From NCBI GenBank assembly GCA_015068135.1, contig SVLB01000031.1, forward strand, positions 1 through 34,356: a stretch of DNA of 34,356 bases, in the 5' to 3' direction. The notes under the pieces are model-generated. The model did no database searches and was not told where the DNA came from. It saw only the letters and a list, made by a program, of their open reading frames with translations. The stretch is from Oscillospiraceae bacterium (lineage in GTDB: Bacteria; Bacillota; Clostridia; Oscillospirales; Oscillospiraceae). Each line of letters begins with the position of its first letter. The first letter of the stretch is position 1. Made by a program: the position numbers and the translations under genes. Positions 1-6,062 of the stretch are shown piece after piece.

Positions 1-160
1 GGTATGGATGACCGTTCCAGACTTGCTTTTAGGAAGCAGATGGGCTGACGCCCATCAATGAATAAAAGGAAGGCTGGGGCGATCAGAGGCCCGCTTAGGC
101 GGGTTCGGATTATATGACTCAGCCTAAAGAACCGCATGAACCCATTATATCCTATGGGAA
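1..160 (+). ncRNA. possible 3' part of an unidentified structured RNA
   Basis: No credible coding frame lies here. Several hairpins stand in series: TGCTT/AAGCA at about 23-37, GATGGGC/GCCCATC at 39-56, and CCCGC/GCGGG at 91-104 enclosed by AGGCTGGG (75-82) pairing with CTCAGCCT (118-125). A further stem CCCAT/ATGGG lies at about 139-157. This density suggests the end of a structural RNA that begins outside the window. The first bases (GGATGACCGTTCC) faintly recall the conserved 3' core of RNase P RNA, but the expected ACAGAA element is missing; 6S RNA is another option. Family assignment needs the missing 5' half. Confidence 0.25.
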
Positions 161-228
161 CGTCATTTGCAAGGGAAAGGGCTGTTCATTTTTTAGGGTG
201 AAATTCTTTACAAACTGTTCACCGAAAC

Positions 229-270
229 TTGACATTTTGGGGTATAATGAAGAAAAATGCCAAGGAGGTG
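229..270 (+). promoter_or_regulatory. candidate promoter and RBS of the response regulator
   Basis: A consensus -10 TATAAT lies at 243-248. A TTGACA hexamer lies at 229-234 but only 8 bp away, so it cannot serve as a normal -35 for that -10. AAGGAGG follows at 263-269, six bases before the ATG at 276, which fixes the start there rather than further upstream. Confidence 0.45.
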
Positions 271-275
271 CCTTT

Positions 276-962
276 ATGGCTGTATCTGTACTCGTGGTGG
301 AGGACGACCGCAATATTGCGGAGCTGCTCCAATTGTATCTGCAAAAAGAGGGCTATGCGGTGACCCTGGCCTTTGACGGCGGCGAGGGCCTTGCCAAGTT
401 CCGTTCCCTGAAGCCCGATCTTGTGCTTTTGGATGTGATGATGCCGGTGATGGACGGGCATGCTGTGTGCCGCACCATCCGTGCCGAGGGGCAGACCCCG
501 GTGATCATGCTCACCGCCAAGGGGGAGACCGACGATAAGGTATCGGGCCTGAAGGCCGGTGCTGACGATTATATCACCAAGCCCTTTGAGATGCGGGAGG
601 TTCTGGCCCGGATCGAGGCGGTTTTGCGCCGGTCCGACTGTACCGGTGCCGCACCCAAGGCCCGGCGGCTGGTTTTCGACAACCTCGTTATCGACATGGA
701 TGCCTTTGAGCTGAATATCAAGGGCGAAAAGGTGGATGCACCACCCAAGGAGATGGAGCTTTTGTTCTATCTGGCCTCCTCTCCCAACCGGGTGTATACC
801 CGCAACCAGCTGCTGGACGAGGTCTGGGGCTTTGACTATTTCGGCGACTCCCGGACGGTGGATGTTCACGTGAAGCGTCTGCGGGAAAAGCTGGAGGGTG
901 CTTCCAACCGCTGGAGCCTGAAAACCGTCTGGGGCGTGGGGTATAAATTTGAAGTCTTATAG
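276..962 (+). CDS. OmpR/PhoB-family response regulator
   Basis: The 228-residue protein has a receiver domain (about 3-118) and a C-terminal winged-helix DNA-binding domain (about 130-226). The acidic pair is D10/D11, the phospho-acceptor is D53 in LLDVMMP, the switch threonine is T80 in MLTAKGE and the conserved lysine is K102 in TKPF. It should be phosphorylated by the kinase at 2080-3495 and act on DNA. The start at 276 is set by an AAGGAGG site; the frame upstream is open but has no RBS and translates the structured region. Two repeat-flanked small genes lie between it and its kinase, which is unusual because such pairs usually abut or overlap. Confidence 0.95.
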   Translation: MAVSVLVVEDDRNIAELLQLYLQKEGYAVTLAFDGGEGLAKFRSLKPDLVLLDVMMPVMDGHAVCRTIRAEGQTPVIMLTAKGETDDKVSGLKAGADDYITKPFEMREVLARIEAVLRRSDCTGAAPKARRLVFDNLVIDMDAFELNIKGEKVDAPPKEMELLFYLASSPNRVYTRNQLLDEVWGFDYFGDSRTVDVHVKRLREKLEGASNRWSLKTVWGVGYKFEVL

Positions 963-975
963 ACTTCAAATTTAA

Positions 976-1134
976 CTAAGTTTGCCTGCGGCAAGTGAAG
1001 TTGCTGTCGCAGTGAAGTTACTTCGTAGTGAAGTTTCGCCTTGCGGCGAAGTGAATGGCAAACTTAACTTCACTTGGCGAAGGCCAAACTTCACTGGCAA
1101 CGCCAACTTCACTTTTGCGGAGCAAAAACTTCAC
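976..1134 (+). repeat. linker-hairpin repeat, copy A (longest)
   Basis: The 5' half repeats the linker AGTGAAGTT between mini-hairpins (TTGCC/GGCAA, TGC/GCA, TAC/GTA, TTCGCC/GGCGAA). The 3' half carries the reverse complement AACTTCACT between further mini-hairpins (TTGGC/GCCAA, TGGC/GCCA, TTTTGC/GCAAAA). The whole can fold as a long stem of paired linkers with side hairpins. It starts 13 bases after the response regulator stop and ends next to the RBS of the following gene. Copy A has one hairpin unit more than copy B. Confidence 0.9.
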
Positions 1135-1150
1135 CAAAAGGAGAAATTTG

Positions 1151-1507
1151 ATGAGAGATTCAGAACTTCGCACTCGCGCTAAAGCACTTGGCCTTCACAT
1201 CTTATCCGTATGTGATGATGTAGATACGCGCAAGGGCAGAGGCGTATTAGTAAACCAGATCATAAGAAGTGCAACCTCCATTGGCGCGAATATACACGAA
1301 GCTAACTATGCATCAAGTAAAGCAGATTTTATCAACAAATTTCATGTCGCACTGAAGGAATGTGCTGAAACAGAGTATTGGGTTGAAATGTTGGTTGGAT
1401 GCAATGCGATTACACAAGAAACCGCACAGGCTATTTTGCAAGAATGCGGTATTATTCGCCGTATGTTGGCAAAGTCTGTCACCACCGCAAAGAGAAACAT
1501 GGAATAA
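1151..1507 (+). CDS. four-helix bundle protein, S23 / 23S rRNA intervening-sequence family
   Basis: This 118-residue, all-helical protein has the hallmarks of the four-helix bundle (S23/IVS) family: an N-terminal LRTRAKALGLHI helix, the core segment LVNQIIRSATSIGANIHEAN at about residues 37-56, then KADFINKFHVALKECAETEYW and a final helix. Family members are encoded in 23S rRNA intervening sequences, occur as stand-alone genes, and are related to the Avd accessory protein of diversity-generating retroelements; their cellular role is largely unknown. The start at 1151 follows AAAAGGAGA with 6-7 bases spacing. The longer upstream frame translates the repeat and is rejected. It lies between repeat copies A and B and looks inserted into the two-component operon. 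No rRNA or reverse transcriptase is nearby. Confidence 0.85.
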   Translation: MRDSELRTRAKALGLHILSVCDDVDTRKGRGVLVNQIIRSATSIGANIHEANYASSKADFINKFHVALKECAETEYWVEMLVGCNAITQETAQAILQECGIIRRMLAKSVTTAKRNME

Positions 1508-1514
1508 CAAAAAA

Positions 1515-1652
1515 CTAAGTTTACCTGCGGCAAGTGAAGTTGCTGTCGCAGTGAAGTTACTTCGTAGTGAAGTTTCGCCTTGCGGCGAAGTGATTGGCAA
1601 ACTTAACTTCACTGGCAACGCCAACTTCACTTTTGTGGAGCAAAAACTTCAC
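1515..1652 (+). repeat. linker-hairpin repeat, copy B
   Basis: Nearly identical to copy A but lacking one complete unit of about 21 bases (a TTGGC/GCCAA hairpin plus one AACTTCAC linker). It starts eight bases after the stop of the four-helix-bundle gene and ends before the RBS (CGAAAGGA) of the next ORF. A whole-unit gain or loss points to slippage or template-driven growth of the array. Confidence 0.9.
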
Positions 1653-1668
1653 CGAAAGGATATCATAA

Positions 1669-1956
1669 ATGGACGCAGATATCAAAAGCCTTTATAGAAA
1701 GTTGCAAAGCAAGTATTCCCTTAAATTAACAAGCGCATTTGAGAAGGGATTCAAAACAATTATAGATTATCCTATCCTCTGTGGGACTTCTGTATTGGGA
1801 AGATTTGAACTGTTTTACGGGGATCTGGATTTTGAGTTTTATGCGGAGCGGGAAGATGGAGCGTTTTTGAGTCACTGTCATTTGAAGTCGATAAAAGAAG
1901 CAGAGCAAACTGTTGTTTTATTTATGGAAGGCAAGCTTATCCCAATGCTTCGTTAA
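1669..1956 (+). CDS. small protein of unknown function
   Basis: This 95-residue soluble protein has a charged N-terminal helical part (to about residue 30) followed by a probable beta-rich part with LGRFELFYGDLDFEFYAERE and an acidic, aromatic C-terminal half. I do not recognise the family. The size and the acidic beta-sheet region would fit an immunity-type or accessory protein, but nothing in the sequence proves it. The ATG at 1669 follows AAAGGA at a fair distance, directly after repeat copy B, and the stop codon abuts repeat copy C. With the preceding S23 gene it forms a repeat-bounded insertion in the regulator-kinase operon. Confidence 0.7.
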   Translation: MDADIKSLYRKLQSKYSLKLTSAFEKGFKTIIDYPILCGTSVLGRFELFYGDLDFEFYAEREDGAFLSHCHLKSIKEAEQTVVLFMEGKLIPMLR

Positions 1957-2048
1957 CTAAGTTTACCTGCGGCAAGTGAAGTTGCTGTCGCAGTGAAGTT
2001 ACTTCGTAGTGAAGTTTCGCCTTGCGGCAAAGTGATTGGCAAACTGAA
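1957..2048 (+). repeat. linker-hairpin repeat, copy C (3'-truncated)
   Basis: The 5' half matches copies A and B almost base for base, with one change that weakens the last hairpin (GCGGCAAAG for GCGGCGAAG). The 3' half with the AACTTCAC linkers is lost; unrelated sequence leads into the kinase RBS. It starts immediately after the stop codon of the 95-residue ORF. Confidence 0.9.
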
Positions 2049-2079
2049 CTACTGCACAGTTAAGAAATAAGGATACATT

Positions 2080-3495
2080 ATGAAAAGTTCATTCAGCCGG
2101 ATCTTTTTTCCGGTAGTTACCATTTTGTTGGCGGCGCTACTGCTGGTGGGTTTGTTTTTCCAGGTCCGGATCCGATCCGTTTTATCCCGGCGGAGATTGG
2201 ATGAGCTGGAAGAAAACGCCGACACCCTTACCGGACTGATCTACGCCTATTCCCAGGATGCCCATGCCGTTCCCCAGGAGCTGATGGTCAATCTGTTCCT
2301 GGGGGCCCAAACCAGCCGGGCTGATCTGGTACTGTGTGACCAGACCGGGCGACTGGTATACTGCGCCGATCATCCCATGGACTGCCCCCATCAGGGTTAC
2401 ACCTTGGAGAGTAGCTTTTTGGAACAGGTAAAGCGGAAAGAGACCGTCCGCAGTACCGGCCGCATTTCCGGCTTGTATACAGAGTCCCGGTATGTGGTGA
2501 GCGTGGCGCTTACCGATGAAAGCGGGCAGTTTTTGGGGCTTTTGATCCTTTCTGATCCCATATCAGACACGTTAAGCATCCTCAGCGCCTTTTCCAATAT
2601 CTATTTGGTGATTGCCCTGATCGTAATTTTGGTAGCCGCGGTCATTGTGTGGTTCTTTATCCGCAGGCAGAGCGTCCCTCTGCGGCAGATGGCAGATACC
2701 GCCCGCCGGTTCGGACACGGGGAGCTCAACGCCCGGGTCCAGGTCAACGACAAGTACTCGGAAGAAATACAGGAGCTGGCTTTGGCCTTTAACAATATGG
2801 CAGCCTCCCTCCAAAAAAGTGAATATCAGCGCCAGGAATTTGTGGCCAATGTATCCCACGAGTTAAAGACCCCCATGACCACCATTTCCGGCTATGTGGA
2901 CGGCATTCTCGACGGTACCATTCCCCCGGACCGGCTAAGTCTGGTATCCCAGGAGACCAAGCGGCTCAGCCGCCTGGTGCGCAGTATGCTGGAGATCTCC
3001 CGACTGCAGGATCAGGAGGGTGTTCCCGAGGAGAAGAAGACCCGCTTTGATGTGCTGGAAGCTGCAGGCCGTGTACTCATCAGCTTTGAGCGTGCCATTT
3101 CCGAAAAGGAACTGGAGGTGGAGGTGGACTTCCCGGAGCTGCCTCTGTACACCCGGGCCAACGAGGACGCCATTACCCAGGTGATCTACAACCTGGTGGA
3201 TAATGCCGTGAAATTCTGTCCACCGAAAGGAAATCTGGGGCTCAAGGTCCGGCATGGCGGTCAAAAGATCTTTGTAAGTGTCCGTAATGACGGCCCAACC
3301 ATTCCGCCGGAGGAGCTGCCCCTGGTCTTTGACCGGTTCCATAAGCTGGATAAGAGCCGCGCCCTGAACAGGGACGGCTGGGGACTGGGCCTTTATATCG
3401 TGAAGACCTTGGTCTGTTCTCACGGAGAGAACATTTCCGTTACCAGCCAAAATGAGGTTACAGAATTTACCTTTACCCTACCATTTGTTCATTAA
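2080..3495 (+). CDS. sensor histidine kinase (HAMP, HisKA, HATPase)
   Basis: The 471-residue membrane kinase has TM1 at about 9-28, an extracytoplasmic sensor of about 135 residues, TM2 at about 172-194, a HAMP linker (195-247), and HisKA with the phospho-accepting H260 in NVSHELKTPM. The ATPase domain has its N box at 371-379 (NLVDNAVKF, N375) and G box at 433-438 (GWGLGL). It is the evident partner of the response regulator at 276-962. The start codon follows AAGGA just after repeat copy C. The sensor region resembles no ligand-binding family I can name, so the stimulus is unknown. The PDZ protein directly downstream may belong to the signalling unit. Confidence 0.95.
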   Translation: MKSSFSRIFFPVVTILLAALLLVGLFFQVRIRSVLSRRRLDELEENADTLTGLIYAYSQDAHAVPQELMVNLFLGAQTSRADLVLCDQTGRLVYCADHPMDCPHQGYTLESSFLEQVKRKETVRSTGRISGLYTESRYVVSVALTDESGQFLGLLILSDPISDTLSILSAFSNIYLVIALIVILVAAVIVWFFIRRQSVPLRQMADTARRFGHGELNARVQVNDKYSEEIQELALAFNNMAASLQKSEYQRQEFVANVSHELKTPMTTISGYVDGILDGTIPPDRLSLVSQETKRLSRLVRSMLEISRLQDQEGVPEEKKTRFDVLEAAGRVLISFERAISEKELEVEVDFPELPLYTRANEDAITQVIYNLVDNAVKFCPPKGNLGLKVRHGGQKIFVSVRNDGPTIPPEELPLVFDRFHKLDKSRALNRDGWGLGLYIVKTLVCSHGENISVTSQNEVTEFTFTLPFVH

Positions 3496-3505
3496 GAGGT
3501 AAGCT

Positions 3506-4069
3506 ATGCAAGATCACTCCCTTTCCAAACCCAACGAAATACCGGAATGCTACCAGACCGGCAGCACCCAGCCTCCAAAGACCCATAACAGCCTCATCGC
3601 CATTCTTTTAGTTCTGGTGATCCTGCTGTCGGGCATTGTCAGCGTTTTGGGACTGATGAACATCCATCTGTTCCGGACCCTCATGAACACCCAGGAAGAT
3701 GCCGCCCTGGCCTTTGAGTCGGTGCCGGCAGATACCTCCTTCGCCCTGGCCCAGTATAACCCGGCAAGTGCCGGTTTGGGCGGGCGCAGTGCCATCGGAA
3801 TCTCCGCTCAGGACATTTCCTCCTTCCATGCTACCTTCTATCAGGTCCCCCAGGGCGTGTATGTGACCCATGTGTCTGCTCAAAGCGATGCCTTTACCCA
3901 AGGGCTGCGGGCCAAAGATATTATTCTGAATTTTGACGGCATCCGGGTAATGGATCGCTCATCTTTGAAGGCCCAGCTGGATTCCCGGCTTCCCGGAGAC
4001 CGGGTCACCATGGTCGTCTACCGGAAGGGTAAGCTTCTGGAATTTTCTATCACACTTCTTGAGGAATAA
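3506..4069 (+). CDS. membrane-anchored PDZ-domain protein
   Basis: The 187-residue protein has a short cytoplasmic N-terminus, one transmembrane segment (about 30-52), a linker, and a C-terminal PDZ domain (about 95-185) with the carboxylate-binding region near GIGISAQ-type residues and the core segment GLRAKDIILNFDGIRV. PDZ domains of this type occur in HtrA/DegP proteases, but the trypsin-like protease domain is absent, so it should bind rather than cut unfolded or C-terminal peptides at the outer membrane face. It starts 10 bases after the kinase stop and ends 3 bases before the thioesterase, so it is co-transcribed. A role as accessory sensor for the kinase is an inference. Confidence 0.8.
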   Translation: MQDHSLSKPNEIPECYQTGSTQPPKTHNSLIAILLVLVILLSGIVSVLGLMNIHLFRTLMNTQEDAALAFESVPADTSFALAQYNPASAGLGGRSAIGISAQDISSFHATFYQVPQGVYVTHVSAQSDAFTQGLRAKDIILNFDGIRVMDRSSLKAQLDSRLPGDRVTMVVYRKGKLLEFSITLLEE

Positions 4070-4072
4070 GCT

Positions 4073-4813
4073 ATGGAACCCATTTACCGCAAGGAATTTT
4101 TGGTGGATACCATCCACCTGGACTGTTTTGGACGGCTGAAGCCCTCCGTTTTGTTGTATTTTGCCCAAGAGGCCGCAGGCGGTCACTGCCTTCAATTGGG
4201 AACCGACTGGGACAGCCTGCAAAAAAAGCATCTGTTTTGGGCGCTGATCCGCACCTCCGTGCAGATCACACGGCTCCCCGGTGCCGGTGAGACCGTCACT
4301 GTGGAAACCTGGCCCATGCCCACCACCCGCACCGCCTACCCCAGAGCCACGGTGGGCTATGACCAAGCCGGTCAGGAGCTGTTCCGGTCGGTAAGCCTTT
4401 GGGTGCTTATGGATACCCATACCCGGGCTATGGTCCTGCCGGGACGCAGCGGTGTGGAGATCAGCGGTGTTGTCAGAGGCAATGAGCTGGCAGCACCCCG
4501 GTCCCTGCCGCCCCAGACCCTGAGCCGTCACGACCTGCGGACCGTTCGGTTCAGTCAGCTGGACCGCAACGGTCATATGAACAACACCCGGTATATGGAC
4601 TGGGTAGACGACCTGCTCCCCGCGGCCTTCCATCAGGTCCATCCCGTCCGGGGTTTTACCCTCTGCTATCTGTCCGAGGCCCGGGAGGATCAGCAGATCC
4701 GACTGGATTTTGATCTGGATGCCCAAGGGGCTTTGGTGGTGGATGCCCACCGGGAAAACACAGATGTCCCCACCGGAAAAGAGCGTGTCTTTGCCGCCCG
4801 GGTAGAGTTTTGA
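4073..4813 (+). CDS. acyl-ACP thioesterase (FatA/FatB-like, double hotdog)
   Basis: The 246-residue protein is of bacterial acyl-ACP thioesterase size. The N-terminal hotdog domain has the family start YRKEFLVDTIHLDCFGRLKP and AQEAAGGHC. The second hotdog carries the catalytic motif LDRNGHMNNTRYMDW with D164, N166 and H168. The enzyme hydrolyses acyl-ACP to free fatty acid and ACP in the cytoplasm. It is the last gene of the + strand operon and starts 3 bases after the PDZ gene. A strong hairpin lies about 65 bases downstream. Its link with the two-component system suggests an envelope-lipid response, but that is inference. Confidence 0.9.
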   Translation: MEPIYRKEFLVDTIHLDCFGRLKPSVLLYFAQEAAGGHCLQLGTDWDSLQKKHLFWALIRTSVQITRLPGAGETVTVETWPMPTTRTAYPRATVGYDQAGQELFRSVSLWVLMDTHTRAMVLPGRSGVEISGVVRGNELAAPRSLPPQTLSRHDLRTVRFSQLDRNGHMNNTRYMDWVDDLLPAAFHQVHPVRGFTLCYLSEAREDQQIRLDFDLDAQGALVVDAHRENTDVPTGKERVFAARVEF

Positions 4814-4836
4814 GCAGTGTTCTGTAAACCAATCAC

Positions 4837-4956
4837 ACATTTTCACAATTTCCCACAAAATCCCTTTTTCACAGGCAGATCCCCCCGTAAACCGCAGTTT
4901 TACGGGGGGATTTCCCGGTTAGCCTGTGGAGAAACCTGTGGAAAGTGTGGAAAACT
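4837..4956. other. cluster of DnaA-box-like 9-mers around a dyad
   Basis: Six 9-mers resemble DnaA boxes or the variant TTTTCCACA. On the left, reading forward, are ATTTTCACA (4839-4847), TTTCCCACA (4849-4857) and TTTTTCACA (about 4865-4873). On the right, reading in reverse, are TGTGGAGAA (4925-4933), TGTGGAAAG (4937-4945) and TGTGGAAAA (4946-4954). Further near-matches GGGGATAAC and GGGGAAAAC follow. AT-rich DNA at about 4985-5035 and 5095-5135 could serve as an unwinding region. No dnaA gene is in the window and genes on both sides read in the same direction, so an origin function is only a candidate. Confidence 0.4.
4879..4911 (+). terminator. strong hairpin behind the thioesterase gene
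   Basis: ATCCCCCCGTAAA pairs perfectly with TTTACGGGGGGAT around a seven-base loop. It is followed only by ATTTCCC, so it is a weak intrinsic terminator at best. It also forms the centre of the DnaA-box-like cluster. Confidence 0.5.
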
Positions 4957-5061
4957 CCCTGGGGATAACTTGGGGAAAACCCTCGAAATTTGCATTTATG
5001 TAAACCGCTTGTTCTGTTTGACATTCTATGATTTTTTTGATACCATGTGACAGAGACCATT

Positions 5062-5136
5062 GGCAATTGTCAATGACCGATTTCGTAGGGAACACCCATT
5101 TATAATTTATAATTAGTAATTCGTAATTCATAACTA
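5062..5136. repeat. AT-rich dispersed oligonucleotide repeats
   Basis: GGCAATTGTCAATGAC here recurs at about 21330-21345, and related ATTGACA tandem units lie at 12497-12530. A second AT-rich block (TATAATTTATAATTAGTAAT and following) runs to about 5133. The rest of the 4814-5157 gap holds the dyad cluster and the RBS of the next gene. Confidence 0.6.
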
Positions 5137-5157
5137 TCCCTGAAAGGCGGTGTGGGC

Positions 5158-5667
5158 ATGAAGCTCCGCAAGCTTACCTATGGGGCGCTGCTCACCGCGG
5201 TGGCACTCATTATTTTTACAGTGGAAGCCCAGATCCCGCCGGTGGTCCCCATCCCCGGTGTGAAGCTGGGTCTGAGCAATATCGTCACCGTCTTTGCCGT
5301 ATGGAGCTTGGGCCCCGGATCGGCCTGTGGCATTTTGTTCTGCCGGATCTTTCTGGGGGCTATCTTTGCCGGAAATTTTAGTACGGTATTCTATTCTGCC
5401 GCCGGAGGGCTTCTTGCCATCACCGTAACCATTGTCTACTGTAAGCTGTGCCAAAAGAATCCCATTTGGATCGCGGGCTGTTTGGGGGCGGTTGCCCACG
5501 CCATCGGGCAAATGATCGCCGCCATATGGATCTCCGGGACACCGGCTCTGATCGTGTATTTACCCATTATGATTCTCTGCGCCCTGATCACCGGGCTTTT
5601 TACCGGGCTGTGCGCCCAACTACTTGTAAAGCGAGGAAACAAGCTTTGGAAAATCTCTTTCAAATGA
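5158..5667 (+). CDS. Gx transporter family membrane protein (heptaprenyl diphosphate synthase component I-like)
   Basis: The 169-residue polytopic protein has about five to six hydrophobic segments and the family pattern AQIPPVVPIPGVKLGLSNIV near the N-terminus. The family (PF07456) is annotated as heptaprenyl diphosphate synthase component I or Gx transporter and resembles ECF-type substrate-binding subunits; the substrate is not established. ATG at 5158 is chosen because AAAGGCGG is seven bases upstream; the in-frame GTG at 5152 touches the RBS. Its TGA overlaps the ATG of the following gene (ATGA), indicating translational coupling. Confidence 0.8.
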   Translation: MKLRKLTYGALLTAVALIIFTVEAQIPPVVPIPGVKLGLSNIVTVFAVWSLGPGSACGILFCRIFLGAIFAGNFSTVFYSAAGGLLAITVTIVYCKLCQKNPIWIAGCLGAVAHAIGQMIAAIWISGTPALIVYLPIMILCALITGLFTGLCAQLLVKRGNKLWKISFK

Positions 5668-6050
5668 ATTTTACCGTTGCCCAGGTCAATGCCATGTCCA
5701 ATTTGGCTTTGGCCCACATGGGCGACGGCGCCTACGAGCTGTTATGCCGTGCCTATTTGTGCCAAAAGGGGGATAAAACCGTTTTGCGCCTCCATAAGGA
5801 CACGGTGGAAATGGTAAAAGCCCCGGCCCAGGCCCGGTTTGCCGCCGCCATTTTCCCCCTTCTGACCCAGGAGGAGACGGATTTCTTCCGCCGGGGCAAA
5901 AACGCCCACACCCATGCTGCCCCCAAATCCGCTACCCCCCGGGAGTATGCCCTGGCCACCGGCCTGGAGACCCTCTTTGGCGCGCTGTTTTTAATGGGGC
6001 AGACTCAGCGGCTGAACGAGCTGTTCGCCGCCGGGATCACCGCCATCTAA
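5664..6050 (+). CDS. mrnC: Mini-ribonuclease III
   Basis: The 128-residue protein is of Mini-III size: a catalytic RNase III domain without the dsRNA-binding domain. Visible family features are LALAHMGDGAYELLCRAYL (the D-x-x-x-E metal site), RRGKNAHTHAAPKS, and YALATGLETLFGALFL with the second acidic cluster. In Bacillus the homologue matures 23S rRNA ends. The ATG at 5664 overlaps the previous stop; a TTG at 5646 with GAGG nine bases upstream is an equally plausible start and would add six residues. RqcH follows 12 bases downstream. Confidence 0.9.
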   Translation: MNFTVAQVNAMSNLALAHMGDGAYELLCRAYLCQKGDKTVLRLHKDTVEMVKAPAQARFAAAIFPLLTQEETDFFRRGKNAHTHAAPKSATPREYALATGLETLFGALFLMGQTQRLNELFAAGITAI

Positions 6051-6062
6051 GGAGGAAAGACC

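Noticed and set aside
114..275. Long N-terminal extension of the response regulator
   Set aside because: It translates the hairpin-rich region, has no ribosome site, and the receiver domain begins normally at the ATG at 276 after AAGGAGG.
4817..5050. A 77-codon ORF over the DnaA-box-like cluster
   Set aside because: It reads through the perfect dyad and box-like repeats, and has no ribosome site.
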